Shown piece by piece: positions 1 to 8,919 of a DNA stretch of 47,503 nt (within the stretch, counting starts at the first letter, position 1; every line of letters begins with the position of its first letter). The notes beneath the pieces were generated by a model. That model was given only the letters and a program-made list of their open reading frames with translations, was not told the DNA's origin and made no database searches. This DNA comes from Desulfobacteraceae bacterium UBA5616 (GTDB lineage Bacteria > Desulfobacterota > Desulfobacteria > Desulfobacterales > UBA5616), in contig DIKO01000045.1 of the NCBI GenBank assembly GCA_002423615.1, forward strand, positions 12,809 to 60,311, in the 5' to 3' direction. A program made the position numbers and the translations under genes.

Positions 1-1506
1 ATCGAATTTGACTACTGCTGCGTGCACGCTTCCTTCGCCCTGCGCGAAGAGGGCATCGAAAGCATCATGGTGAACAGCAACCCGGAAACGGTGAGTACGG
101 ATTACGACACTTCGGACAAGCTGTATTTCGAGCCCCTTACCCAGGAAGACGTGCTTCATATCGTGGAAACGGAAAAACCCATGGGGGTGATCGTCCAGTT
201 CGGCGGCCAGACCCCTTTGAACCTTTCCGTATCGCTCCATCAGGCCGGGGTCCCCATTCTGGGAACCCAGCCCGAAAGCATCGACCGGGCGGAGGACCGG
301 AAACTGTTTCAGGCCATGCTGCAAAAACTCGGCCTGGTCCAGCCTGCCAACGGAACCGCCACTTCCATCGAAGCGGCAAAGGGGGTCGCGGAAACCATAG
401 GATATCCCGTTGTGGTTCGTCCCTCCTACGTCCTGGGAGGCCGGGCCATGAAAATCGTCTATGACCAGAAGGACCTGGAAACTTTTACCCGTCTGGCCAT
501 AGCCGCTTCTCCGGGGCATCCGGTGCTCATCGATAAATTTCTCGAGGATGCCGTGGAACTGGATGTGGATGCCATATCCGACGGCCGGGTGACGATTATC
601 GGCGGCATCATGGAACATATCGAGGAAGCTGGAATTCATTCGGGCGATTCGGCCTGTGTTTTACCCCCTTACAGCGTCAGCACCGCCAGGCTCGATGAAA
701 TCGCCGCCGCCACCAAAGCCATGAGCCTGGAACTTAAGGTTGTCGGCCTGATGAATGTCCAGTACGCCATCAAGGACGATCAACTGTATGTCCTCGAAGT
801 CAACCCCAGGGCATCCCGTACCGTTCCCTTTGTCAGCAAGGCAACGGGAATCCCGCTGGCCAAGCTGGCCACAAAGGTCATGCTGGGCAGGACACTGGCC
901 TCCCTGGGATTGACAACGGAAACCGTTCCGTCCCATATGTCCGTCAAGGAGGCCGTGATGCCGTTTGACCGGTTTCCCGATGTAGATACCCTGCTGGGGC
1001 CTGAAATGAAATCCACGGGAGAGGTGATGGGCATTGACGTCCATTTCGGAGCGGCCTATGCCAAGGCACAACTGGGCGCCGGGCAGAAGCTCCCCCTGTC
1101 CGGTACGGTTTTCATCAGTGTCAAGGACCGGGACAAAAAAGCGGTCCTGCCCGTGGCAAGGCAATTTTCTGATCTGGGATTCTCCATTTGCGCGACCCGG
1201 GGAACATCGGCGATGTTAAGCGAAAACGGTGTCTCAAACACCTTGATCAAGAAGGTATCCGCAGGAAGACCCCATGTGGCCGACGCTGTTAAAAACGGAG
1301 AAATTCAGTTGATCGTCAATACGGGGAGCGGGGGTGAAACCAAACGGGACGGATACGAGATCAGACGGGCGGCCATTAAATACAATATTCCCTATGTGAC
1401 CACCATTGCCGGGGCCATGGCAGTGGGAAAGGGAATCAAAGCCTTAAAGGAAGAGACGCTTTCGGTAAAAACCCTTCAGGAGTATCATCGCCAAAATGTA
1501 TTATGA
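1..1506 (+). CDS. carB: Carbamoyl-phosphate synthase large subunit, C-terminal part (partial at 5' end)
   Basis: The reading frame is open from base 1, so the gene starts outside the window; about 501 codons remain of a protein that is usually about 1,070 residues. The fragment holds the second ATP-grasp half, which phosphorylates carbamate to carbamoyl phosphate. Seen are VVRPSYVLGGRAM near fragment residue 135 and LEVNPRASRTVPFVSK near 265. From about residue 370 a methylglyoxal-synthase-like allosteric domain follows (GTVFISVKDRDKK, then RRAAIKYNIPYVTT). The product feeds pyrimidine and arginine synthesis in the cytoplasm together with CarA. Its last codons overlap the start of purF by 11 bases, so the two genes are probably co-transcribed and translationally coupled. 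The family call is firm. Confidence 0.97.
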   Translation: MEFDYCCVHASFALREEGIESIMVNSNPETVSTDYDTSDKLYFEPLTQEDVLHIVETEKPMGVIVQFGGQTPLNLSVSLHQAGVPILGTQPESIDRAEDRKLFQAMLQKLGLVQPANGTATSIEAAKGVAETIGYPVVVRPSYVLGGRAMKIVYDQKDLETFTRLAIAASPGHPVLIDKFLEDAVELDVDAISDGRVTIIGGIMEHIEEAGIHSGDSACVLPPYSVSTARLDEIAAATKAMSLELKVVGLMNVQYAIKDDQLYVLEVNPRASRTVPFVSKATGIPLAKLATKVMLGRTLASLGLTTETVPSHMSVKEAVMPFDRFPDVDTLLGPEMKSTGEVMGIDVHFGAAYAKAQLGAGQKLPLSGTVFISVKDRDKKAVLPVARQFSDLGFSICATRGTSAMLSENGVSNTLIKKVSAGRPHVADAVKNGEIQLIVNTGSGGETKRDGYEIRRAAIKYNIPYVTTIAGAMAVGKGIKALKEETLSVKTLQEYHRQNVL

Positions 1507-2905
1507 TGAAAAACCACGGGAAGCCTGCGGACTGTTTGCCGTCCATCAACATGCGGATGCGGCGCGGCTCTGTTACTTCGGGCTTTACGCCCTTCAGCAC
1601 AGGGGCCAGGAGAGCGCCGGAATCGCCGTTGTCCAGGATGACCGTATCGTGGCCCACAAAGGTATGGGTCTGGTGGCGGATGTGTTTAAAAAACATCACA
1701 TGGACCAGTTGACCGGGGAAAACGCCATCGGGCATGTGCGGTATTCAACGACCGGAAGTTCCATCCTGACCAATGCCCAGCCCTTTCTGGTCCACCACCG
1801 GAAAAGATCCTACGCTGTGGGGCATAACGGCAATATCGTCAATGCCTATGAACTCCGAAAAGAACTGGAAGAGACGGGGTCGATTTTTCAGACCACCATG
1901 GACAGCGAGATTTTTATTCACCTGTTCATTAAAAATCTGAAACTCGGGTTTGATCCGGCACTGGTGGAATCGGTCAAGAGGCTCAAAGGCGCCTTCTCCT
2001 TTGTGATGCTGACCAGCAGCGGTGAAGTGGTGGGATTAAAGGATCCCAATGGATTTCGCCCCCTGTGCCTTGGAAAGCTCAACGGAAACTATGTGCTTGC
2101 TTCAGAGAGTTGCGCCCTGGACCTGGTGGAAGCTGATTTCGTCCGGGAGCTGGACCCCGGGGAAATCGTGATTATCAGCGAAGACGGGGTCAGGAGCATC
2201 CAGACGGTACAGCATCCCAGAAAGTCTTTCTGTATTTTTGAGTTCATCTATTTCGCCCGGCCCGACAGCACCTTTTTCGGGAAAAACGTATACCTCACCC
2301 GGAAAGACCATGGAAGACGACTGGCCCGGGAGGCCCCGGTGGAAGCCGATTTCGTCATGCCGTTTCCCGATTCAGGGGTCTATGCCGCCATCGGTTATTC
2401 CCAGGAATCGAAAATCCCCTTTGAAATGGCCATGATCCGCAACCACTATGTGGGAAGAACCTTCATTCAGCCCTCCCAGTCCATGCGGGATTTCGGCGTC
2501 AGGGTCAAGCTGAACCCCGTCCGGGAGTTGTTGAAAGGCAGGGACATCATCATCATTGAAGATTCCATCATCCGGGGGACCACCGCCAAAACCAGGATCA
2601 AGGCCCTGCGGGAACTGGGTGTGAAAAAGATCCATATGCGGGTGAGCGGCCCGCCCCATCGTTTTCCCTGCCACTACGGAATCGATTTTTCCACCAAGGG
2701 TGAATTGATCGCTGCGAGGATGTCGGTAGAAGAGTTAAGGCAATATCTGGGCCTTGATTCCCTCCATTACTTGAGCATCAAAGGTCTTCTGGAATCCACG
2801 GGTGTGGAAAAAGCCGAAGACAATTTCTGTAAGGCCTGCTTTGACGGATGCTATCCCGTGACTTTTGATGATGCCATATCCAAGGACTGCCTCGAGAGGC
2901 CTTGA
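1496..2905 (+). CDS. purF: Amidophosphoribosyltransferase
   Basis: This enzyme makes 5-phosphoribosylamine from PRPP and glutamine, the first committed step of purine synthesis. The protein has 469 residues. The catalytic N-terminal cysteine of the Ntn glutaminase domain is at residue 11 (EACGLFAVH), so a ten-residue propeptide must be removed, as in the Bacillus-type enzyme. The PRPP loop is IIIIEDSIIRGTT near residues 352-364. Cysteines near 246, 391, 443 and 446 (CIFEF, RFPCHYG, NFCKAC) match the ligand set of the oxygen-labile [4Fe-4S] form, which fits an anaerobe. The ATG overlaps the end of carB, linking purine and pyrimidine synthesis in one transcript. Confidence 0.97.
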   Translation: MYYDEKPREACGLFAVHQHADAARLCYFGLYALQHRGQESAGIAVVQDDRIVAHKGMGLVADVFKKHHMDQLTGENAIGHVRYSTTGSSILTNAQPFLVHHRKRSYAVGHNGNIVNAYELRKELEETGSIFQTTMDSEIFIHLFIKNLKLGFDPALVESVKRLKGAFSFVMLTSSGEVVGLKDPNGFRPLCLGKLNGNYVLASESCALDLVEADFVRELDPGEIVIISEDGVRSIQTVQHPRKSFCIFEFIYFARPDSTFFGKNVYLTRKDHGRRLAREAPVEADFVMPFPDSGVYAAIGYSQESKIPFEMAMIRNHYVGRTFIQPSQSMRDFGVRVKLNPVRELLKGRDIIIIEDSIIRGTTAKTRIKALRELGVKKIHMRVSGPPHRFPCHYGIDFSTKGELIAARMSVEELRQYLGLDSLHYLSIKGLLESTGVEKAEDNFCKACFDGCYPVTFDDAISKDCLERP

Positions 2906-3038
2906 CCGCCGATATAGGGGGAAAGCCGCACGAATTTTGGCGGATCACGGCATTCCCCCTCGTATCCCAGCGAACTCCATTGAAATCCGGCATGATTTTA
3001 ATGTCTTGTCTTCGGTCAAAAAACCAGCTATAAAAAGT

Positions 3039-3061
3039 CCTGTTTGTTAACCCCGAACAGG
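3039..3061 (+). promoter_or_regulatory. Inverted repeat covering the Shine-Dalgarno of the next gene
   Basis: CCTGTT at 3039-3044 pairs with AACAGG at 3056-3061 around an 11-base loop. The 3' arm contains the first part of the AGGAG ribosome-binding sequence (3058-3062) of the gene starting at 3075. When folded, the RNA hairpin would partly hide that site. There is no T run, so it is not an intrinsic terminator. The rest of the 169-base gap after purF shows nothing I can assign. Confidence 0.35.
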
Positions 3062-3074
3062 AGCGCCCGCCCTT

Positions 3075-3593
3075 ATGAGAGAGAGCAAATACCTCAAGGA
3101 AAATATCCAGAATATTCAGCGGTTGATGGATATTCCCACCCTCAAAAATTTTGAAACCCGAAATCTGGGCAAGCTGTTACGGCTGTCCAAAATCCGGGAA
3201 TATGAGGATGGGGAGTGCATTATTAAAGAGGGGGATGTTGATCAATGGCTGTATTTCCTCCTCAGTGGAAAAATTAAAGTGGTCAAGGAAGGCGTCCAGT
3301 TGCAGACCATCGACCGGCTGGGTGAAATTTTCGGCGAAATGCGCATCATCAGCGACCTGAAGCGGTCCGCCTCTATTTTCGCCGTGGGTCATACCGTCTG
3401 TATGGCCGTGGACACCGGGGCCCGGGAGCGGTTGAACAGCCAGGAAGAGATTGACCGATTCCTGTTGCTGCTGTACCAGGTGTTTGCCGAATTCATCGTC
3501 ATGCGCCTGCGGCTGACCAGTGAGGAGCTGGTGATGTCCAAGAAGGAGATTTTACGCCTGGTACAGGATGAGATTTTTCTGGATGAGATATAA
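3075..3593 (+). CDS. Cyclic nucleotide-binding domain protein without a DNA-binding domain
   Basis: This is a 172-residue protein made of one cNMP-binding (Crp-type) beta-roll at about residues 35-125. Seen are YEDGECIIKEGD, WLYFLLSGKIKVV and the phosphate-binding-cassette-like segment GEIFGEMRIISDLKRSASI. That segment keeps the GE and R/SA pattern but is not identical to the canonical FGExALL...RxA. The C-terminal ~45 residues are helical and no helix-turn-helix is visible, so it is unlikely to be a direct transcription factor. Such stand-alone domains usually act as regulatory subunits, but the partner cannot be told here. It is convergent with the LolA-like gene, 16 bases away, and its SD lies in a hairpin. 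Confidence 0.75.
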   Translation: MRESKYLKENIQNIQRLMDIPTLKNFETRNLGKLLRLSKIREYEDGECIIKEGDVDQWLYFLLSGKIKVVKEGVQLQTIDRLGEIFGEMRIISDLKRSASIFAVGHTVCMAVDTGARERLNSQEEIDRFLLLLYQVFAEFIVMRLRLTSEELVMSKKEILRLVQDEIFLDEI

Positions 3594-3609
3594 TTCCAAT
3601 TGAAAACAT

Positions 3610-4350
3610 CTATTTTCGCAAGGCGGCCTTGGTCATCCGATGTTCAGGGATCTTTACATTGAAATCAATGGACTCGATGATATACTCGGTGCCCTTCCCC
3701 TTGGACAGCATGTCCTTGAATGTCATCCTTTTGGGATACCACCGCTCCCCAATCTGAAAGACTTCCGTAATCCGGGTGGTTTTGAGCAGTTTTCCGCTTT
3801 TGGCGAAACGTTCTTCCTTTAAGGGGAGAAACCGCTGCTTATCCACCCATATTTTCCGGGAGTCATAGGCGAGCCCCCTGATTTTTCCCGAAAGCTTAAC
3901 CACATAGCACTGACGATCGTCCAGATTATCCTCGCCTTCCACAACGGCGTCATAAAGGTCCAGCATGCGATGGTTCTCCGTGATGTCCTCATAGGACAGA
4001 TCAGAGCCCATGACGGACTGGCGGAGCAAATGTCCGGATATGGCAATGATGCGGTCATTGGGTTCCGGGGTGTAGGTCCAGATTTTATCCCCCAGTTTCA
4101 ACATTTTTTTCCCCGCTTCCCTGGCCGGTGACAGGTATTCCACAAAGGCCTCGTCGCTGCCTCTGATCCACGCCCGGGAGGTAATGGTCCGGCTTTGGGC
4201 GCGTCCGTGAACGATCATCGTAGTCAAGCTTTCCGCCTGATCGGCGACCAGGTTTTCATCTATTTTTTTAAGGATTTCGCTCCCTGTGGGAAACTCCGCA
4301 TACAGCGGGAAGGGGAACAGCAGCAGAAGCAAAAGCGTAATCGCCTTCAT
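3610..4350 (-). CDS. LolA-like periplasmic carrier (outer membrane lipoprotein-sorting protein family)
   Basis: The protein has 246 residues with a clear Sec signal peptide: lysine at 2, leucine-rich core, cleavage likely near residue 19 (FPLYA). The mature part matches the LolA-like family often annotated outer membrane lipoprotein-sorting protein, with KKMLKLGDKIWTYTPEPNDR followed by GSDLSYEDI. These proteins form an open half-barrel that holds acyl chains in the periplasm. It is the last gene of the minus-strand operon and overlaps the upstream permease gene by ATGA. With the LolC/E-type permeases, the ATPase and the beta-barrel protein it suggests a machine that moves a lipid or lipidated substrate across the envelope. 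The cargo is unknown. True LolA is a less likely reading, because the length and motifs fit the broader carrier family. Confidence 0.82.
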   Translation of the reverse strand: MKAITLLLLLLFPFPLYAEFPTGSEILKKIDENLVADQAESLTTMIVHGRAQSRTITSRAWIRGSDEAFVEYLSPAREAGKKMLKLGDKIWTYTPEPNDRIIAISGHLLRQSVMGSDLSYEDITENHRMLDLYDAVVEGEDNLDDRQCYVVKLSGKIRGLAYDSRKIWVDKQRFLPLKEERFAKSGKLLKTTRITEVFQIGERWYPKRMTFKDMLSKGKGTEYIIESIDFNVKIPEHRMTKAALRK

Positions 4351-5621
4351 GTTTCCAGTTCCTTGAAGAGTTGGGAGGTCTCACGGCTGAAGATACTGAT
4401 CCCGGAAACCAGAGAACCCAGCACGGTAGCGCCGAGCCCGGGAATAAAGCCGATATAAAACGCTCCGGAGCCGATTTTCGCCTTTAGGATGTTGGGGAAG
4501 AGAATGGCCGCGCTCTGGAGCATCCCGGAGATGTCGATTCCGACCTCCTGGAGGTAATAGGAAAAGCCCAGACCCAGGAACGTCCCCAGGATGGACCCCG
4601 CCATACCGGTGGCCAAAGCTTCCCCGATCAGGGCCTGATATACGTGACCCTTGGATTCTCCAATGGCGAGCCTCACGCCGATTTCACCATATCGCCTTAT
4701 TCCGGACATCAGCCCCGTATTCCACAATACAATGGACATCACCAGAATGAAGACAAAGATAAAAATAAATATCCACCGATCCACCCAGTCGAGATATTCC
4801 CCCGGACCGCTCTGATCTTTGAGGGTTGTCATCACCGGGGAAAATTCATCCCGGATATTTTCATACACCGCGTTAAACCGGGTCTTCTCGCCCAACGCGC
4901 GGACCTCATCAAAATTCATATCCGGAAAAAATCCGAGGATTTCGCTCGCAGAATCAGCCATGTCCAGGGCGTATTGAATGTCCGTGATATCGGCGATCAG
5001 GGTTCCTTTGTCCATGACCCCGATGCCGAACCGAACCGTTCCCGCCAGGATAAAGTTTTGAACAGCCATGCCGCCCGTTGCGGTTGCGCTGATCAGTGTG
5101 GCGGTTTCATAAAGATCCACCCCCAGTTTTTCGGCAAACTCCTCGCTCACGAGAATCTCGCCGGGTTTTTCCGGCAGGCGTCCCCGAACTATGGCGCCGG
5201 CAAGGTTCAAGCGCCGGACTTCCGTGGACCCGGGGGTCAGAAGATCAACGGCCATGCCCAAAACCGGGCCCTGGACCCGGGTTTCCCCTTTATCATCGGG
5301 AAAGTCCAGCAGTCCGCCGAATTTGATCCGGGGGACCCAGTCCATTTCCGGACAGTCCCGGAACAGCTCAGGGACCAGTCTGCCGATGCCGGATAGGGCG
5401 AGGTCATTGGGCATCTGGCCGGGGATTTCGCCGTAAGCCTTTGTGGTGATTTTGACATGCCCGGTATCCAGAACGGCACTGGTCCGGGTGATGTCCTCCC
5501 TGACGCCCAGGACCCAGCAGTAAAACAAGACCGTGATCATTACACCCGCACCCACGATCAGAACGGGGAATACGCTCCGGTTCGGATCTCTCAGCAATCC
5601 CTTCACCAGAAAGCGGATCAT
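4347..5621 (-). CDS. ABC transporter permease, FtsX/LolC-LolE type (second permease)
   Basis: The protein has 424 residues. Its topology is that of the MacB/FtsX/LolCE superfamily: one N-terminal membrane helix (about 17-37), a periplasmic domain of roughly 240 residues, then three C-terminal helices from about residue 285 (starting WIFIFIFVFILVMSIVLW). The cytoplasmic loop RRYGEIGVRLAIGESKGHV is the typical coupling-helix region of FtsX domains. It overlaps both flanking genes by ATGA junctions, so it is translated with the first permease and the carrier. Together with the other permease it should form a heterodimer served by the ATPase at 6790. Such transporters do not pump through a channel but extract or push substrates at the periplasmic face. 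Confidence 0.88.
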   Translation of the reverse strand: MIRFLVKGLLRDPNRSVFPVLIVGAGVMITVLFYCWVLGVREDITRTSAVLDTGHVKITTKAYGEIPGQMPNDLALSGIGRLVPELFRDCPEMDWVPRIKFGGLLDFPDDKGETRVQGPVLGMAVDLLTPGSTEVRRLNLAGAIVRGRLPEKPGEILVSEEFAEKLGVDLYETATLISATATGGMAVQNFILAGTVRFGIGVMDKGTLIADITDIQYALDMADSASEILGFFPDMNFDEVRALGEKTRFNAVYENIRDEFSPVMTTLKDQSGPGEYLDWVDRWIFIFIFVFILVMSIVLWNTGLMSGIRRYGEIGVRLAIGESKGHVYQALIGEALATGMAGSILGTFLGLGFSYYLQEVGIDISGMLQSAAILFPNILKAKIGSGAFYIGFIPGLGATVLGSLVSGISIFSRETSQLFKELET

Positions 5622-6796
5622 GTGAATTTTCCTCTCAGGGCATCCGTGGGTTTCAGCCGGGAAATCCTTCGGGTGGGCAGGAAACTGACGATGGTCACGG
5701 TGATCAGGATCAGAAACGTGGTGCCCAGAACCAGCCCGGCCCCGTATGCCGGGTAGACGGTGTCGGCAATGGCAAGGCCGATACTTTCCGTCATGGACGG
5801 AAGAGCGATGCCTTTGACGGCAGCCAGGGCCAGAAGGGGAACCCCGTAAACCGCCGCCATGGCCAGGGCCAAAACCCCGTGCAGGGCCCCCTCGAGGGTG
5901 AACAACCCGATAATCGCCGTTCTGGGCATTCCCAGTGCCATCAGGGTACCCATCTCCTTGCGTCGTCTGAAAATGGAAAGGATCTGGGTATCGAAAACGG
6001 CCAGAAGAGACATGAACAGCAGAAGAACATACAAAATGGACGATCCGGCGGATTTGGTTTTGATAAACGCTGTAAGGTCCTTCAAGAGAAAATCAAGATC
6101 CCTGAAGACAAATACACCGTCATCCGGAGGAATGTTCCGAAGATTTTTCGAAAGCACCACCAGAGTGGCCTGTCCGGGCGCCTGGATCATTTCCCTGAGG
6201 GTATCAAGGGGGATCCAGATCTGATTGGAATCTACGGACTGCACGCTGGTGCTCATGATGCCGGCAACGACGATTTCTGTTGCGTCGAACGTGCCGAAAA
6301 TATCCCGCCATCGCAGGGTTACCACCTCTCCTTTTTCAAGACGGGCCTCTTTGGCCATTCTGCTTCCGATCAGGGCGGGGATATCGCCTTCCCCATGGGT
6401 TTGAAGGATAGCTGATGGGATATCGAGGAGAGTCTGTGCCGGGTCGATGCCTTTCAACACGACGCTCTGGATCCGTCCTTCAGGGAAAATAGCCCCGGAG
6501 GTCATCAGAATGGCGGTCGCCTCTCCTTTACGGATGAGACGGGTCAGGGATTCCGGCATTTTTTCATGGGCGTTTTCAATGGACAACGGGTCATAACGGT
6601 CATAACGGCGGTGCCAGAACTGCCCCCCTCCCAGTTCCATATCGATCATGGCGTCCATGGCCTGCTGATTGAATCCCTGCAACAGGCCCTGGACCCCGAC
6701 GATGGTGAGAAATGCCAGGGATAGAATAAAAACATTCAGCCAGGTCCGTAGTCCTGCGCCGAGGATATTTCGAACAGCCAGTTTGATGATCAGCAT
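5618..6796 (-). CDS. ABC transporter permease, FtsX/LolC-LolE type (first permease)
   Basis: The protein has 392 residues: an N-terminal helix at about 18-40 (FILSLAFLTIVGVQGLL), a large periplasmic domain to about residue 255, and three C-terminal helices. The segment SIFRRRKEMGTLMALGMPRTAI is the conserved FtsX-domain coupling region. It is paralogous in layout but clearly different in sequence from the next permease, as LolC and LolE are. It starts seven bases inside the ATPase gene and ends in an ATGA overlap with the second permease. The inferred role is half of a heterodimeric type VII-like ABC transporter acting on a membrane-associated or periplasmic substrate. Confidence 0.88.
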   Translation of the reverse strand: MLIIKLAVRNILGAGLRTWLNVFILSLAFLTIVGVQGLLQGFNQQAMDAMIDMELGGGQFWHRRYDRYDPLSIENAHEKMPESLTRLIRKGEATAILMTSGAIFPEGRIQSVVLKGIDPAQTLLDIPSAILQTHGEGDIPALIGSRMAKEARLEKGEVVTLRWRDIFGTFDATEIVVAGIMSTSVQSVDSNQIWIPLDTLREMIQAPGQATLVVLSKNLRNIPPDDGVFVFRDLDFLLKDLTAFIKTKSAGSSILYVLLLFMSLLAVFDTQILSIFRRRKEMGTLMALGMPRTAIIGLFTLEGALHGVLALAMAAVYGVPLLALAAVKGIALPSMTESIGLAIADTVYPAYGAGLVLGTTFLILITVTIVSFLPTRRISRLKPTDALRGKFT

Positions 6797-7509
6797 GTGT
6801 TCCGGCCTTCCGGAAGGTCCATACGGGCGTCTTCCACCACCTTGCCGTCGGTCAGCGTAATTTTTCGCTTCAGGTAGCCGATGACTTTATCATCGTGGGA
6901 TGCAAAAATAAAAGTCGTGCCCAGCTCCTCGTTCAGCTTGATCATCATTTGAAGGATGTTGTGGGAGTTGGCCGCATCCAGGTTGGCTGTGGGTTCATCG
7001 GCCAAAACGATTTTCGGCGCCTTGACCATGGCCCTGGCAATGGAGACCCGCTGGGATTCGCCACCGGATAACTGGGAGGGCCGGGATTTCTGCTTGTCCA
7101 TCAATCCCACCCACTCCAGGGCCTGTAAAACGGCTTTCTTGCGTTGTGCGGGCGCCATGTCCAGTAGAAGCAGCGGAAATTCCACATTTTCATAAACCGT
7201 ATAAACCGGCAGCAGGTTGTAGGTCTGAAAAGTGAATCCCAGATAAATGCTGCGAAGCCGGGCCGCCTGTTTATGGGAGAGTGTGCCGGTGTCCTGACCC
7301 ATGACCCGGACAAGACCCCGGGTGGGCGAATCCAGGGCGCCGATGATGTTTAACAGAGTGGTTTTTCCGGATCCGCTGGGTCCCACCAGGCCGGTGAATT
7401 CCCTGGATTTGAAGGTGATGGTAATGTCGTTCAATGCCGTGAAAAGGTGTTTGCCCATGGGATAATGTTTGACGAGGCGTTCCGTGGCGATGAGAATTTG
7501 GTCTTCCAT
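6790..7509 (-). CDS. ABC transporter ATP-binding protein, LolD/MacB-like
   Basis: The protein has 239 residues from the ATG at 7509; an in-frame TTG two codons upstream is less likely. All ATPase motifs are intact: Walker A GPSGSGKTT near residue 39, signature LSGGESQRVSIARAM near 140, Walker B IVLADEPTANLD near 162, and a switch histidine in FASHDDKV. Sequence style and the neighbouring FtsX-type permeases place it in the LolD/MacB/FtsE ATPase group. It would energise the two permeases encoded directly downstream. A GGAAAA sequence upstream of the ATG is a modest ribosome-binding site. The next gene upstream, the barrel gene, ends 15 bases before it. Confidence 0.92.
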   Translation of the reverse strand: MEDQILIATERLVKHYPMGKHLFTALNDITITFKSREFTGLVGPSGSGKTTLLNIIGALDSPTRGLVRVMGQDTGTLSHKQAARLRSIYLGFTFQTYNLLPVYTVYENVEFPLLLLDMAPAQRKKAVLQALEWVGLMDKQKSRPSQLSGGESQRVSIARAMVKAPKIVLADEPTANLDAANSHNILQMMIKLNEELGTTFIFASHDDKVIGYLKRKITLTDGKVVEDARMDLPEGRNTC

Positions 7510-7524
7510 TTTCAATTTTCCGTA

Positions 7525-8639
7525 TCAATGATGGTAAACCAGGATCAACTGGATTCCGGAACCTGGCATCGCGGCTTCGGATCTCAGGGTAAACGCCCCT
7601 TCATCTGAAGTTTTCGGGTAGTCAAAAAGACTCAGGGTGACGTCCAGATCATCAAGCGTCCTTGTCCAGCTAAGATGTGGTGCAAAGGCTTTTTCATCCC
7701 AATGATAATAGCCGATAATGGACAGGCTGTCAAAAATACCCGAAGGATAACGGATTACACAGGCGGAAACGTTCAGCGTATTTGGCCATTCCGGCAGGAA
7801 CCGGGACATAACCGTCACCAGATGCTCCCCCAGGACGTGCAATCCGTTTCCAATGCCGAAGGTATAATCCATGCCGAGGGTGGCGAACTTGGACCATTCG
7901 AAAGGCAGGAAATCCGTGCTCTGCTTCTGGCAAACCGCTTCAAACCAGAATCCTATGATCCTGTCCCATCGCCCGTCCAGAGCAAAACGGGTTTCCCACG
8001 CATCGGAAAGCCCGAACTCCGAGAGGTCTATTTTCCGGTTATGGAAGGTCGCGGCAACTTCTCCGTAAGGCACGGGATACTGAATCCTGCCGCCTGTTTC
8101 AGGGGTGGATGAATCCGTTTTCAGGAATTCAAGACCTTTTAGATCATCGTTTCCCAGAAGGACCCAGAACCAGCCGTTGGCATTGGAAAGGCCGGTATAT
8201 TTTAACTGAAGACCGTAAACACCGTCGGTGAGGTGCAAGGGGTCCCTGGGGTCCAGGCGGTCAAACCACTGAAGGGGTCGAAGGAGATGGGCCGGTCCGA
8301 AACTGATTTTTTGAAGGCCAAGCTGGCCTTCCATCTGGGGGCGGCGAACCGGAATATCAACCGGTAGAGCTCCAGATCCGCATCCTCGTCGGCATCCCGG
8401 GAACTTAAGGACGCGAATCCGTTCAGGGCCATTTCTGCATCGAGAAAGGTATCTTCGGAAATGGGATGTTTTAAACCGACCTGAGGGATGTAACGGACCC
8501 CGGCGCTGTTTTCCAGGGTTTCTTGAATGCCCCTCGCAGAGACCCATCCGGAGAGTTGTCCGCTGATCCTCCAGTCCGATGCAATGACTGCGCCGTTTAA
8601 AACCGCTTCCATTGCCATCAGCCACGCCCAGAACATCAA
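7525..8639 (-). pseudogene. Outer-membrane-type beta-barrel protein gene with a -1 frameshift
   Basis: Two overlapping frames make one protein. The 5' part reads from 8639 (TTG) or 8636 (ATG) through DADLELYRLIFRFAAP. The 3' part resumes as QMEGQLGLQKISFGPAHLL and runs to LILVYHH at 7525. The switch falls at a run of five G (five C on the coding strand) at 8337-8341; six C would join the frames perfectly. The start has a hydrophobic leader (FWAWLMAMEAVLNGAVIA). The body, about 370 residues, has alternating aromatic beta-strand patterns and the segment LRPLQWFDRLDPRDPLHLTD. I infer an outer-membrane barrel serving the downstream ABC/LolA-like system. The frameshift may be real, phase-variable, or a sequencing error in the homopolymer. 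The start codon is uncertain because no good SD is visible. Confidence 0.68.
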
Positions 8640-8655
8640 AAGGGATCTGAAGATG

Positions 8656-8814
8656 CTATTTTTCTTCCTGTCCGGAGGTATTCTGGTTCGATTCCAGTGT
8701 TTTTTTCTTTTGAGCCCTATGGCTTATCTCCGAAATAATAAAAAAACCGAATAAAAGTACCCCTATCCCCACGGCAATATACCATTGGTCTTTAATCATG
8801 TCCAGGAAATCCAT
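8656..8814 (-). CDS. Small single-helix membrane protein (52 residues)
   Basis: This frame of 52 codons plus stop begins at ATG 8814 with a strong SD (AAAGGAGAC) nine bases upstream. It reads MDFLDMIKDQWYIAVGIGVL and continues with a hydrophobic stretch to about residue 27, then a charged tail rich in lysine and glutamate (HRAQKKKTLESNQ, ending GQEEK). This predicts one transmembrane helix at residues 11-27, with the basic tail in the cytoplasm by the positive-inside rule. It is the first gene after the tandem RNA and lies 16 bases before the barrel gene. I know no family for it. A role as a small accessory or stabilising subunit of the ABC system is inference from position only. Confidence 0.72.
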   Translation of the reverse strand: MDFLDMIKDQWYIAVGIGVLLFGFFIISEISHRAQKKKTLESNQNTSGQEEK

Positions 8815-8884
8815 AATCAAGTCTCCTTTAAATATAAATGTTTTTAATTAGTTAAACGGCAATACCCGATAAACCGGAAACCGC

Positions 8885-8919
8885 AAAAAAAAACCACAAC
8901 CTGATACTTCAGATTGTGG
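8885..8919 (-). terminator. Intrinsic terminator of leader copy B
   Basis: On the minus strand CCACAAtCTGA (from 8919) pairs with TCAGgTTGTGG (to 8894) around AGTA, with one internal T/G position, and is followed by nine T (8893-8885). It is a strong Rho-independent terminator 70 bases before the small membrane protein gene, so expression of the operon requires read-through. Confidence 0.88.
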
